NCBI RefSeq assembly: GCF_003730295.1
Contig: NZ_QTSZ01000053.1
Coordinates: 91,295 to 155,294, forward strand
Source: Ornithinibacillus gellani
Lineage (GTDB): Bacteria > Bacillota > Bacilli > Bacillales > Amphibacillaceae
Length of the DNA stretch: 64,000 nucleotides
Direction of reading: 5' to 3'
A program made the translations under genes and the position numbers. Below, piece by piece: positions 27,375 to 36,908 of this stretch. The notes beneath the pieces are model-generated. The model was not told the origin of the DNA, ran no database searches, and saw nothing but the letters and a program-made list of their open reading frames with translations. Every line of letters starts with the position of its first letter. Positions within the stretch are counted from its first letter, which is position 1.

Positions 27375-28067
27375 ATGTTGAGTGAGACATTCAACTTTGG
27401 TAGATTGTTTGATCCAGGATTAGCATGGGAAAATTTACCCTTTGTGCTAAGCGGCTTGCCAATGACGCTGATTGTATCCATTGTTGGTATGGTGATTGGT
27501 TTAGTACTCGGTTTATTTTTGGCTTTAGCCCGCAGTTCAAAAAGCTGGGTGCTGCGTTGGCCTTCACGCTTATATATTTCATTTATGCGTGGGACACCAA
27601 TATTGGTATTCTTATTCATATTGTATTTTGGACTACCGGTAGTAGGGGTTGAATTTTCTGCTTTTACTGCTGCAGCACTTGGCTTTGGACTTAATAGTGC
27701 TGCATATATCGCAGAAATTAATCGTGCCTCTTTAAATAGTATTGATCAAGGTCAATGGGAATCAGCTAAAGCCCTTAATTTAGGCTATTGGTCCACTTTA
27801 AGAAAGGTAATTTTGCCGCAAGCAACGAGAATTGCGATACCCCCATTAACGAATGTGTTTATGGATATTGTTAAAGCAACTTCTCTGGCGGCTGTTATAA
27901 CCGTGCCTGAGCTGTTCCAAAAAACACAAATTGTTGCCGGTCGAACCTTTGATGCGATGACGATGTATATTTTAGTAGCACTCATCTACTGGCCAATTTG
28001 TATTTTGATTGGAATGCTACAGGACTATTTGGAAAAACGTTACAGTAAATTTGTATCGGAAAAATAA
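27375..28067 (+). CDS. Amino-acid ABC transporter permease (HisM type)
   Basis: 230 aa, about five transmembrane helices, family HisM/GlnP. The N-terminal LPMTLIVSIVGMVIGLVLG and the EAA loop EINRASLNSIDQGQWESAKAL with the downstream ILPQATRIAIPPLTN are diagnostic. Of two adjacent ATG codons the second (27375) has the better distance from AAGGG. A terminator follows directly, so the cognate ATPase must be encoded elsewhere or shared. Confidence 0.9.
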   Translation: MLSETFNFGRLFDPGLAWENLPFVLSGLPMTLIVSIVGMVIGLVLGLFLALARSSKSWVLRWPSRLYISFMRGTPILVFLFILYFGLPVVGVEFSAFTAAALGFGLNSAAYIAEINRASLNSIDQGQWESAKALNLGYWSTLRKVILPQATRIAIPPLTNVFMDIVKATSLAAVITVPELFQKTQIVAGRTFDAMTMYILVALIYWPICILIGMLQDYLEKRYSKFVSEK

Positions 28068-28076
28068 TAGTTATAC

Positions 28077-28112
28077 AAAATCCATGAAGTGCAATTGCTT
28101 CGTGGATTTTTG
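28077..28112 (+). terminator. Intrinsic terminator after ABC permease
   Basis: AAAATCCA-GAAG with CTTC-TGGATTTT, then T residues. Confidence 0.85.
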
Positions 28113-28212
28113 TTGTTTTGATTTTGTTTTCCAAGTGTTTCTTACTGCAATTCATTCGGCACATAGGTTATGATAATGAAAGAATGATGAAAACTTGGAG
28201 AGGGAGCTGAAA

Positions 28213-28623
28213 ATGATGGATGGAAATACGATGAAGCTGATTTTAAAAGATGAAGGGATGCGTACCGATTTAAGCTATGGAGAATTAAATATCTCTGGTA
28301 ATGAGGAGTATGGTTTTCGTCCATTTCAGTTAATGGTCGCTTCCATAGCGGGCTGCAGTGCTGGTGTTTTTCGAAAGGTTTTGGAAAAACAGCGCGTTGA
28401 ATTTGAAGATATCCAATTAGATGCTTCTGTGGAAAGAAATCCGAAAGAAGCAAATCGTATTGAAAAAATCACACTGCACTTTGTTGTAAAAGGACACCGA
28501 CTAAACCAAGAAAAGCTGGAAAAAAGTCTTGCCGTTAGTCGGAAGAATTGCTCTATGGTTCGCAGTGTAGAAAATAGTATTCAAATTGAAGAAAAAGTAG
28601 AAGCGATTGAACTAAGTATGTAG
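28213..28623 (+). CDS. OsmC-family protein
   Basis: 136 aa, OsmC/Ohr fold. Both reactive cysteines are visible: AGCSAGVF near residue 47 and KNCSMV near 115. Family members reduce organic hydroperoxides with thiols; the YhfA-like branch is less well understood. The ATG at 28213 follows GGGAG by six bases, so the longer TTG frame is not used. Monocistronic, between the ABC transporter and yfkD. Confidence 0.85.
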   Translation: MMDGNTMKLILKDEGMRTDLSYGELNISGNEEYGFRPFQLMVASIAGCSAGVFRKVLEKQRVEFEDIQLDASVERNPKEANRIEKITLHFVVKGHRLNQEKLEKSLAVSRKNCSMVRSVENSIQIEEKVEAIELSM

Positions 28624-28712
28624 TGCCTACGTGCGTCAACTAACGAATTAAAAAAATGCGTATAATTTTCCGTAGTCCGATTATGCTAAGACAAAAAGAG
28701 AGGACTGGGCAG

Positions 28713-29510
28713 ATGGGTAAATATGTACGTTGGACAGGTATATTTGTTATCATTATTTTGTTGTTGACGCCGGTGACTGGACTAGCAAAAGAAAAGATTA
28801 AAGAAAAGAATAAATATGAAATTCCGGAGCATGTGTTGACAATTTCTAAAGAGAACACCTTTCCAAATGCAACAGCAGATTTGGAGGTTGTTGAGCCAAG
28901 TAAGCAAACGAAGGAATTATTGAAACAAACCGATACCAAAATCGAAAACCCTGATTTAATCAAGCTTTTAAATGAAACAACGATTAAGCCATCGCCAATA
29001 GCCATTGGTTATCGTGGGATGGTTTTCCTTGGACGTTGGCCACTCCATTACCAATCCGAGGAAACGAACGTGAATTGGCAGTACCAACAGATAAATACAA
29101 ATGAAGCGAATAACTTTTCAGGTGATGAAGATAGAAAGCTCCATTATAATCAAATGAAACAGAAAGAAATAAAGGGAGCGCTCACAAATAAAATCAGTCA
29201 TACAGAAGACGTGAAAAAAATGCTGCTGCAAACAGCAAAAAAGAAATCCAAGCTTCCACTTTCTTATGAGACCGTTATTGGAAAAGATACCAAAAAGGAT
29301 CATATGTATACCGTTCCTGTAAATAAAATTGGTCTGCTAAATGCGTACGCGACTGCTGTTAATGAAAAAGGGAAAGTTACCTTTGGAGAAGTGTATATTG
29401 AACTGAAGGGATCTAAAAAACAAATTGTGTTAAAAAATATCACCAAACAAGGTGTTGGTGCTTGGATACCCATTCAGGATCATGTATCTTTCACTTTCCA
29501 ATTAAAATAA
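28713..29510 (+). CDS. yfkD: YfkD-like secreted/envelope protein
   Basis: 265 aa starting at the ATG after GAGAGGAC; the longer frame has no ribosome site. An N-terminal signal/anchor (GIFVIIILLLTPVTGLA) is followed by an envelope domain with IGYRGMVFLGRWPLHYQSEET and NWQYQQINTN that I recognise as YfkD. Function unknown. The neighbouring yfkJIH and pdaA (yfjS) genes agree with this chromosomal region in Bacillus. Confidence 0.8.
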   Translation: MGKYVRWTGIFVIIILLLTPVTGLAKEKIKEKNKYEIPEHVLTISKENTFPNATADLEVVEPSKQTKELLKQTDTKIENPDLIKLLNETTIKPSPIAIGYRGMVFLGRWPLHYQSEETNVNWQYQQINTNEANNFSGDEDRKLHYNQMKQKEIKGALTNKISHTEDVKKMLLQTAKKKSKLPLSYETVIGKDTKKDHMYTVPVNKIGLLNAYATAVNEKGKVTFGEVYIELKGSKKQIVLKNITKQGVGAWIPIQDHVSFTFQLK

Positions 29511-29516
29511 AACGAG

Positions 29517-29552
29517 AAAAAAGCAAATCGAGCAAAAGGCGATTTGCTTTTT
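29517..29552 (+). terminator. Intrinsic terminator after yfkD
   Basis: AAAGCAAATCG and CGATTTGCTTT, then six T residues. Confidence 0.9.
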
Positions 29553-29627
29553 TAAATGCATTGACTTTATTGTTTTAATGCTTTAGTATAGTGAAGTATA
29601 AATAATAATAAATTGGGGAGAAAAAAT

Positions 29628-30938
29628 ATGGAATGGGTTGTAATTGGGTCAGTGTTAATTATGACAATTCTAAGCTTGTTACGAGTAAACGTAATAATTG
29701 CTATTTTAATAGCAGCGTTATCAGCAGGACTTATGTCAGGGGAATCTCTTGTGGATTCCATCAAAATGGTTGTTGAAGGAATGGGTGGTCAATCATCCAC
29801 AGCATTAAGTTATATTTTACTAGGAGCTTTCGCGGTTGCCATTAGCTATACCGAAATTACCTCTATTCTTGTGTCGTATTTGATTCGAGTCTTGACTGGT
29901 AAGAAAACGATGATGCTGTTAGCTATTGCTGGAATTGCTACCTTATCACAAAATCTAATACCAGTTCATATTGCATTTATACCAATATTAATTCCACCCT
30001 TATTGAAGGTATTTGATGACATGCGTGTGGATCGACGAGCAGTTGCATCTGCTTTAACATTTGGATTAAAGGCACCTTATATCATGATACCGGCAGGATT
30101 TGGACTACTATTTCATGGCATTATATTTGAAGCAATGGAGAAAAACGGCGCGGCTATTTCCATGGGGGATATTGCCTTATCCATGCTTTTCCCAGGTGCA
30201 GGTATGATTGTTGGTTTATTCGTTGCCATCTTTATTACGTATCGTAAAGACAGAGATGCAGTTGCTGGGGCAGGTGGATCAGCAGGAGTAATATCTACAG
30301 CATCCCCGAAAAATGTTCGTTTTAACTTGAAACATGGTCTGACGTTAGCTGCAATCGTTGCCGCACTTGTCGTACAGATTATCACAGAAAATCTAATTGC
30401 TGGTGCGTTAACGGGAATTATCTTGATGTTTTTGTTTCGAACCGTGCCATTTAAAAGTGGTGATAAGATAATGTCAGACGGTGTTGCGATGATGGGGACT
30501 ATCGCTTTTGTCATGCTGATTGCCTCAGGTTATGGAGATGTTTTAAAGAAAACAGGTGCCGTTGATGCGCTAATTGAAGCTTCTTCAGAATTTTTAGGGG
30601 GAAGTAAACCAATGATTGCATTTATTTTATTGCTTGTTGGATTAGTTGTAACGATTGGTATAGGTACATCCTTTGGAACCATTCCAATCCTTGCAGCTTT
30701 ATATGTACCCATTTGTATCGCAGCTGGTTTTTCTCCGATGGCCATTGCTGCATTAATTGGAACGGCTGGTGCACTTGGGGATGCAGGATCACCAGCAAGT
30801 GATTCGACACTCGGTCCAACAGCAGGTTTGAATGCGGATGGAAAACACAATCACATATGGGACACCTGTGTACCAACATTTTTACATTATAATATTCCAT
30901 TGTTTATTTTCGGTTGGATTGCCGCAATTGTACTTTAA
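29628..30938 (+). CDS. YuiF-like Na+/H+ antiporter or amino-acid transporter
   Basis: 436-aa polytopic protein (about 12 segments) of the NhaC-related ion transporter superfamily, close to B. subtilis YuiF. Features: IPVHIAFIPILIPPLL, the glycine-rich SFGTIPILAALYVPI region and GALGDAGSPASDSTLGPTAG near the C-terminus. ATG after GGGGAGA; the TTG-started longer frame overlaps that site. Substrate unknown. This is the second carrier of this superfamily in the window. Monocistronic between a terminator and the CRISPR relic. Confidence 0.82.
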   Translation: MEWVVIGSVLIMTILSLLRVNVIIAILIAALSAGLMSGESLVDSIKMVVEGMGGQSSTALSYILLGAFAVAISYTEITSILVSYLIRVLTGKKTMMLLAIAGIATLSQNLIPVHIAFIPILIPPLLKVFDDMRVDRRAVASALTFGLKAPYIMIPAGFGLLFHGIIFEAMEKNGAAISMGDIALSMLFPGAGMIVGLFVAIFITYRKDRDAVAGAGGSAGVISTASPKNVRFNLKHGLTLAAIVAALVVQIITENLIAGALTGIILMFLFRTVPFKSGDKIMSDGVAMMGTIAFVMLIASGYGDVLKKTGAVDALIEASSEFLGGSKPMIAFILLLVGLVVTIGIGTSFGTIPILAALYVPICIAAGFSPMAIAALIGTAGALGDAGSPASDSTLGPTAGLNADGKHNHIWDTCVPTFLHYNIPLFIFGWIAAIVL

Positions 30939-31823
30939 CAATTGCGCAATACCACCGATTTTTTTGATTTGATGGATTGTTATGTTTGTTTGGATTCACA
31001 CCCCCAATAAAGGGCGCGACAACCTTGTCCCAAATGTTCTTCAAATTTATTAACGATTTCAATCCACGCTCCTAGTAAAAGGAGCGACACAGGATATTAT
31101 GCAATGCTCATCCAACAAATAATTTCAATCCACGCTCCTAATAAAAGGAGCGACTGCGACATATTGACATATTTTATATTTCTTATCTATATATAGTAGT
31201 TCACTTATTCATTTCTCTTGATTGAATAAAAAAAGCCTTATTTTATACGTTGATTATCGTATATTTTAAGCGAATCTCCCTGGAAAAACATGTTCACTTC
31301 AGGTTCGCGCATTAAAATATGAGCGGTTTTTCAACTTTAATTAAAAGTTTAGCACCTATATGCTTCACCTTATGTTCTATTGCTTAAACATTATTATATA
31401 AATAAAGTGCAAAATCACAGATTCAAAAGAAATTAGTAAATTACATCGATCAATCTACTGGTTCGAACTATTCACCAAATAGTTAATTTAGCTGTTAACA
31501 TAATTTGTTTGACTTATCCATGTATTAGGTATTTAGTAACCTGTACATTCATTATAAAACAGCTTTGGAAAGAAATTTTATTATACTTCTTAGTGTATCT
31601 TAAGAACTGAGTAATTTCTACTAATAATTGGTTTTTATGTCATTCTTTTTACCTAAAATAGGCTTATAAAATTCATGGAAAAATAGAAAATGTGGAAAAT
31701 CTAATCGTTATAAACTGTCTTGCAGTATAGGATGCTTAATATTAACCTCCGTCCATAGTCGCTTCATTCTGTATAAGGTGACAGCTAATTGGAAAAAGTA
31801 AGCTAAAAAGGCGGAGTGAAATA
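30939..31823. other. 885-bp intergenic region holding a CRISPR relic
   Basis: 30988-31154 is a short CRISPR array. The remaining 670 bp up to pdaA is AT-rich without credible ORFs or cas fragments. The AT-rich stretch immediately right of the array is where a leader would lie, given the repeat orientation. Confidence 0.6.
30988..31154 (-). CRISPR. Short type I-C-like CRISPR array relic (3 repeats, 2 spacers)
   Basis: Two nearly identical 33-bp repeats at 31056-31088 and 31122-31154 (ATTTCAATCCACGC at one end, AAAAGGAGCGAC at the other, one mismatch between them) and a degenerate terminal repeat at 30988-31020 (about 24 of 33 identical). Spacers are 35 bp (31021-31055) and 33 bp (31089-31121). 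On the - strand repeats start GTCGC and end GTGGATTGAAAT, as in Bacillus type I-C arrays. The degenerate repeat marks the leader-distal end, so the leader is to the right. No cas gene is in the window. Confidence 0.85.
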
Positions 31824-32618
31824 ATGCGGAAATTTACCATGCGAATAATTAGTGGTTTGATTTTAATGACGTTTATATGTACACAATCGGTTTTAGCTGC
31901 ACCGGGATTTGGCTGGGGATATAAGCAGAACAATGATAATAAAGTGCCTGAAATTGGTAAGTATCAATCTATATTAGAAAAGTACGGTGCGTACTATGTG
32001 GATCCTTCTGGGGACAAGACCATTTATCTCACCTTTGATAATGGCTATGAACAAGGGTATACAGAAGGAATATTAGATGTGCTAAAGAAGCATCATGTGC
32101 CAGCTACTTTCTTTGTTACGGGGCATTATGTGAAGGATGAGCCAGCATTGGTGAAACGAATGGTGAAGGATGGGCATATCATTGGCAATCATTCCTATCA
32201 TCATCCTGATTTTAGCATTTTGTCAAAGCAAAGTATGCAAGAGGAGCTGGAAACACTGGAGGCAGCAGTAGCCGCTATTTCTGAGCAAAAAGAGCTGAAG
32301 TATTTACGGCCGCCACGAGGTGTATTCAATGAGCGTACGCTTCAGTGGTCGAATGAGCTTGGATATATTCATGTATTTTGGTCCCTTGCCTTCAAGGATT
32401 GGAATACAGACCAACAGCAGGGCTGGAAGTATGCCTATGATCAAGTGATGAAGCAGGTTCATCCAGGTGCAATTGTATTATTGCATACGGTATCATCAGA
32501 TAATGCCCAAGCATTGGAGCATATTATTACACAGTTAAAGAAAGAGGGCTACCAATTTGGCAGTTTGGATGATCTCGTATTAAAAGATCGTCTACCAAGA
32601 GGTATATTTGGTATGTGA
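31824..32618 (+). CDS. pdaA: Polysaccharide deacetylase PdaA (muramic delta-lactam formation)
   Basis: Deacetylates MurNAc in spore cortex peptidoglycan as the first step of delta-lactam formation, needed for germination. 264 aa with a signal peptide (about 1-25) and NodB domain. Visible motifs: TFDNGYEQGYT (PdaA-type motif 1 with Asn), HSYHHPD metal-binding histidines, RPPRG and LLHTVSSDN. GGCGGAG precedes the ATG. In B. subtilis this gene (yfjS) lies in the same neighbourhood as yfkD-yfkJ. Confidence 0.92.
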   Translation: MRKFTMRIISGLILMTFICTQSVLAAPGFGWGYKQNNDNKVPEIGKYQSILEKYGAYYVDPSGDKTIYLTFDNGYEQGYTEGILDVLKKHHVPATFFVTGHYVKDEPALVKRMVKDGHIIGNHSYHHPDFSILSKQSMQEELETLEAAVAAISEQKELKYLRPPRGVFNERTLQWSNELGYIHVFWSLAFKDWNTDQQQGWKYAYDQVMKQVHPGAIVLLHTVSSDNAQALEHIITQLKKEGYQFGSLDDLVLKDRLPRGIFGM

Positions 32619-32644
32619 AATAAATAGCATAAAAAATATCTGTT

Positions 32645-32678
32645 AGGTATTCCATGGAGAAGTGGAATACCTTTTTTT
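32645..32678 (+). terminator. Intrinsic terminator after pdaA
   Basis: AGGTATTCCA with TGGAATACCT and seven T residues. Confidence 0.9.
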
Positions 32679-32761
32679 AGAGGGAAGGTTTAGAATATTC
32701 TTTTAAAATATCATCTCTTTTTGTTATACTAGAGGAATATTAATAATGGGAGTTGATAATA

Positions 32762-34336
32762 TTGAATAGACAGGATTTGATAGCTCCGGAAACATATAAT
32801 ATTTCAATGGAAGTGGAACGATATGCAAAGGATTTATCTAGGAAAGCTCTCATTTGGCAAAATGAGGCCGGTGACAAAAGTGAAATAACGTATCATGAAC
32901 TCATGAAAAACGTGAATCGTGTTGGAAATGTATTTCAGAATAAAGGGTTGAAACAGGGAGATAAATTATTGGTGATGATACCACGATTAATTGAAGCTTA
33001 TACCGTCTATTTAGCTGCGCTTAAAACGGGAATCATTATTATCCCTTGTTCCGAAATGTTAACAACGCATGATCTGCAATTTCGTGTTACGCATGGGGAA
33101 GTGAAGGGGGTTGTCAGTTATTATCCATATGTAGAACAATATGAAGCATTGGAACAATATGATACATTAGATAAGTTTGTCATAGGTGGGCAAAGAGATG
33201 ATTGGTATGACTTGGATGATTTGGCGAGAAATGCTTCCGAAATGCTTGAAACGGCAAAAACGACACGGGATGATATTGCCTTTTTACCTTATACATCGGG
33301 AACAACAGGTAATCCAAAAGGTGTTGTTCATACACACGGCTGGGGATTTGCCCATTTAAAGACTGCTGCAGAAAATTGGTTATGTATTGAGGATGGCGAT
33401 AAAGTGTGGGCGACTGCGGGACCGGGGTGGCAGAAATGGATATGGAGTCCCTTTCTTTCCGTCCTTGGATCTGGCGCAACTGGATTTGTATATCACGGTA
33501 AATTTGATCCGGTGACCTATTTAAAATTATTGCAGCAGGAAGAAATTAACGTACTTTGTTGTACACCGACAGAATACCGATTAATGGCTAAAGTAGATCA
33601 TTTGAATGATTTCAAATTACCAAAGCTTCATAGTGCTGTTTCTGCTGGAGAGCCGTTAAATGTCGAAGTGATTGATACGTTTCGAAAATACTTTGATGTA
33701 ACTGTTCGTGATGGGTATGGACAAACTGAAAATACTTTGCTTCTTGGTGTCATGAAAGGAATGAAGGTAAAACCGGGGTCGATGGGAAAGCCTACTCCAG
33801 GTAATGAAGTGGAAATTATTGATGCGCAAGGAAATCCCGTTGCAGTTAATGAAATAGGTGATATTGCGCTTAAATTAAATAGTCCAGCACTATTCCGGGA
33901 GTATTATAAGGATAGTGAAAAGACGAGTATGTCCAGGCGTGGGGACTTTTATGTAACAGGCGACCAAGCTACAAAGGATGAAGATGGCTATTTCTGGTTT
34001 GAGGGGAGAAGTGATGATATTATCATCAGTTCAGGATACACCATTGGTCCGTTTGAGGTAGAGGATGCGCTTGTGAAGCATCCATTTGTGCAGGAATGTG
34101 CAGTGGTGGCTAGTCCAGATGAAATAAGAGGAAGTATTGTCAAAGCCTTCGTTGTATTAAAGGAAAATGTTGATCGCAATGATCCAGAACTGGTGAGCAA
34201 GCTTCAGAATCATGTGAAGGAGCAAACGGCGCCATATAAATATCCAAGAGAAATTGAATTTCTTGATGAATTACCAAAAACGACATCTGGAAAGATTAGA
34301 CGAATTGAACTACGCCAACAGGAAAAATATAAATAA
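32762..34336 (+). CDS. mbcS: Acyl-CoA synthetase, MbcS-like
   Basis: 524-aa ANL-superfamily enzyme forming acyl-CoA from short or branched-chain acids and ATP. Motifs: LPYTSGTTGNPKGVVHTHG P-loop (about 180-198), DGYGQTE, the GDFYVTGD A8-like hinge, and the C-terminal lysine in PKTTSGKIRR. It resembles B. subtilis MbcS (methylbutanoyl-CoA synthetase). TTG at 32762 lies nine bases after GGGAG; the ORF's first TTG abuts that site and is less likely. Acetate or propionate are alternative substrates. Confidence 0.8.
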   Translation: MNRQDLIAPETYNISMEVERYAKDLSRKALIWQNEAGDKSEITYHELMKNVNRVGNVFQNKGLKQGDKLLVMIPRLIEAYTVYLAALKTGIIIIPCSEMLTTHDLQFRVTHGEVKGVVSYYPYVEQYEALEQYDTLDKFVIGGQRDDWYDLDDLARNASEMLETAKTTRDDIAFLPYTSGTTGNPKGVVHTHGWGFAHLKTAAENWLCIEDGDKVWATAGPGWQKWIWSPFLSVLGSGATGFVYHGKFDPVTYLKLLQQEEINVLCCTPTEYRLMAKVDHLNDFKLPKLHSAVSAGEPLNVEVIDTFRKYFDVTVRDGYGQTENTLLLGVMKGMKVKPGSMGKPTPGNEVEIIDAQGNPVAVNEIGDIALKLNSPALFREYYKDSEKTSMSRRGDFYVTGDQATKDEDGYFWFEGRSDDIIISSGYTIGPFEVEDALVKHPFVQECAVVASPDEIRGSIVKAFVVLKENVDRNDPELVSKLQNHVKEQTAPYKYPREIEFLDELPKTTSGKIRRIELRQQEKYK

Positions 34337-34346
34337 TAAATAATGA

Positions 34347-34388
34347 ATGCATGCATCTAGTAATTTCGCTGGATGCATGTATTTTTTT
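34347..34388 (+). terminator. Intrinsic terminator after acyl-CoA synthetase
   Basis: ATGCATCTAG and CTGGATGCAT with an 8-base loop, then a seven-T run. Confidence 0.85.
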
Positions 34389-34445
34389 GCACCAATAGTA
34401 GGTGAACAGGAACGATAAATTTTTTAAAAAAATAAGCAAAAACAC

Positions 34446-34507
34446 TTGAAAGTCAAAAAAGGTCAGAGTATAATAAAGCTACAAGGTCAAAGATAGTCAA
34501 AGTCAAA
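34446..34507 (+). promoter_or_regulatory. clpE promoter with two CtsR operators
   Basis: TTGAAA (34446-34451), 17 bp, TATAAT (34469-34474). CtsR heptad pairs RGTCAAA-N3-RGTCAAA occur at 34451-34467 (AGTCAAA AAA GGTCAGA), inside the promoter, and at 34485-34501 (GGTCAAA GAT AGTCAAA), just after the start; a further AGTCAAA follows at 34501. Double CtsR sites match the strongly repressed, heat-induced clpE of Bacillus. Confidence 0.92.
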
Positions 34508-34591
34508 CACCTTGTTAACATTGAATGTCATCTTCAGTTAGATACCATGTTATATGGTCAATACTTAAATGAATGAAGGAGGCAGTTTCTT

Positions 34592-36736
34592 ATGAAATGT
34601 CAAAAATGTAATGTCAATGAAGCAAATATTAATGTTGCCATGCAATATAATCAAGAGAAGATGCAATTACATCTATGTAATGCATGCTTTCAAGAAGTAC
34701 AAAATCAAATGATGAATTCGAATGACTTTTTTAATCATCCCATGTTTGGTGGGAATGCTGAAGATGCATTCAATGGAGCTTTCCAGGCCAATGGAGCTGG
34801 GCAGGCAGGTACAAGAACAAAACAGCGTGCAAAAAATGGTGGGAATGGTTTATTGGATCAGCTTGGTAAAAATCTATCCCATGCTGCACAAGCTGGCTTG
34901 ATTGATCCTGTGATTGGTCGTGATCAGGAAATTAAGCGTGTGATTGAAACGTTAAACCGTCGTAATAAAAATAACCCAGTCTTAATCGGGGAACCAGGTG
35001 TTGGTAAAACAGCAATTGCTGAAGGGTTAGCAGTTCAAATCGCAGAAGGAACCGTTCCAGCGAAGCTAATGAATAAGGAAGTATATTTATTAGATGTAGC
35101 ATCGCTTGTTGCGAATACTGGTATCCGCGGTCAATTTGAAGAGCGAATGAAGCAGTTAATTCAAGAACTGCAACAACGAAAAGATGTTATTTTATTCGTG
35201 GATGAAATTCATTTACTAGTCGGAGCAGGGACAGCGGAAAGCTCACAAATGGATGCAGGGAATATCTTAAAACCAGCATTAGCACGTGGTGAAATGCAAT
35301 TAATTGGCGCAACTACTTTGAAGGAGTATCGTCAAATTGAAAAGGACGCAGCGCTGGAACGTCGATTGCAGCCAATCATTGTGCATGAACCAACGTCTGA
35401 AGAAGCCATCCAGATTTTGAATGGTATCAAGGATCGTTATGAGAAGTTTCATGAAGTCCGCTATTCAGATGAAGCGATTCGTGCATTTGTTACTTTATCT
35501 GATCGCTATATTCAGGATCGATTTTTACCAGATAAAGCAATCGATTTAATGGATGAAGTAGGATCTCGATTGAATTTGTCTAATGCAGAAAAAGACTCTG
35601 TTTCTATTGAAAATCAACTTGCCAATGTAAAGCAGGAGAAAGAACAAGCGGCGGAAAAAGAAGATTATGAACGTGCGGCTAACCTTCGTTATCAAGAAAT
35701 TCAATTGGAAAAACAATTGGAAAAGGCGAAGGGCGAGGAGCAGGTCATCGATGTAGATGTATCCGATATCCAACTCATTGTAGAAGAAAAAACGGGTATC
35801 CCGGTTACCAAACTACAGGCTGATGAGCAGAAGCAAATGAAGAATTTGGCAGCGAATCTGGGCAAACGTGTGATTGGTCAGCAAAAAGCAGTTGATCAGG
35901 TTGCGAAAGCAATTCGTCGCAGCAGAGCAGGATTGAAATCGAAAGAACGTCCAATTGGCTCCTTCCTATTTGTTGGACCGACTGGCGTTGGTAAGACGGA
36001 ATTAACCAAAGTACTAGCAGATGAATTATTTGGTTCACGCGATGCGTTAATTCGTCTCGATATGAGTGAATATATGGAGAAGCATGCCGTATCCAAAATT
36101 ATCGGTTCGCCTCCAGGCTATGTAGGACATGAAGAAGCCGGTCAATTGACTGAACGTGTCAGACGTAATCCATATTCCATCATCTTGTTGGATGAAATTG
36201 AAAAAGCGCATCCAGACGTTCAAAATATGTTCTTGCAGATTATGGAGGATGGACATTTAACAGACTCTCATGGTCGCAGGGTAAACTTTAAAGAAGCGGT
36301 TATTATCATGACCAGTAATGCTGGTACTGGTGATAAGACCATTAATGTCGGCTTCCATGCAGCTGCTCATGATTCTGTTTCAACTATGGAATCGTTAGGG
36401 GCATACTTTAAACCAGAATTTTTAAACCGGTTTGATTCGATTATTACCTTCAATGAATTATCAGAGGAGAATCTGCTTGTGATTGTAGATTTGATGCTTG
36501 ATCAATTGAAGGATACGATTGAAGAGCATGATATCACCATTGAATTGACGGATGATGCAAAACGGGAACTGGTACGACTTGGTTATGACCCACGCTTTGG
36601 TGCAAGACCATTGCGACGTGTTATTCAAGATAAAATAGAGGATCCTTTAACGGATTTAATATTGGAGCATGATGATGTGAAAGCAGTGAAGGTCCAATTG
36701 ATAGATGATGAAATATCCGTAGAAATGCAAGCTTAA
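34592..36736 (+). CDS. clpE: ATP-dependent Clp protease ATPase subunit ClpE
   Basis: AAA+ unfoldase that feeds ClpP and helps reverse heat damage, including CtsR turnover. 714 aa. N-terminal zinc finger (Cys3, Cys6, Cys29, Cys32) marks ClpE. First AAA domain Walker A GEPGVGKT (133-140), a UVR-like coiled region near 350-380 ([15 protein letters not shown]), second AAA domain Walker A GPTGVGKT (about 460) and Walker [14 protein letters not shown] after GAAGGAGG. Expression should be controlled by CtsR through the upstream sites. Confidence 0.96.
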   Translation: MKCQKCNVNEANINVAMQYNQEKMQLHLCNACFQEVQNQMMNSNDFFNHPMFGGNAEDAFNGAFQANGAGQAGTRTKQRAKNGGNGLLDQLGKNLSHAAQAGLIDPVIGRDQEIKRVIETLNRRNKNNPVLIGEPGVGKTAIAEGLAVQIAEGTVPAKLMNKEVYLLDVASLVANTGIRGQFEERMKQLIQELQQRKDVILFVDEIHLLVGAGTAESSQMDAGNILKPALARGEMQLIGATTLKEYRQIEKDAALERRLQPIIVHEPTSEEAIQILNGIKDRYEKFHEVRYSDEAIRAFVTLSDRYIQDRFLPDKAIDLMDEVGSRLNLSNAEKDSVSIENQLANVKQEKEQAAEKEDYERAANLRYQEIQLEKQLEKAKGEEQVIDVDVSDIQLIVEEKTGIPVTKLQADEQKQMKNLAANLGKRVIGQQKAVDQVAKAIRRSRAGLKSKERPIGSFLFVGPTGVGKTELTKVLADELFGSRDALIRLDMSEYMEKHAVSKIIGSPPGYVGHEEAGQLTERVRRNPYSIILLDEIEKAHPDVQNMFLQIMEDGHLTDSHGRRVNFKEAVIIMTSNAGTGDKTINVGFHAAAHDSVSTMESLGAYFKPEFLNRFDSIITFNELSEENLLVIVDLMLDQLKDTIEEHDITIELTDDAKRELVRLGYDPRFGARPLRRVIQDKIEDPLTDLILEHDDVKAVKVQLIDDEISVEMQA

Positions 36737-36756
36737 TCGTTGTAGTAACCATTTTT

Positions 36757-36787
36757 ACCCTCTACCGTATCGGTGGGGGGTTTTTAT
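36757..36787 (+). terminator. Intrinsic terminator after clpE
   Basis: ACCCTCTACCG pairs with CGGTGGGGGGT around a tight loop, then T residues. Confidence 0.8.
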
Positions 36788-36908
36788 TTAACTTCACAAG
36801 TAGACATGATGATACATAATAATTCGCCTTCTTCCATTTTCCATTCATAAATTACAGGTTTTCGAAAAAACTATTCATAGAAATACTGTTGGAATTGAGG
36901 CTTGGTTT

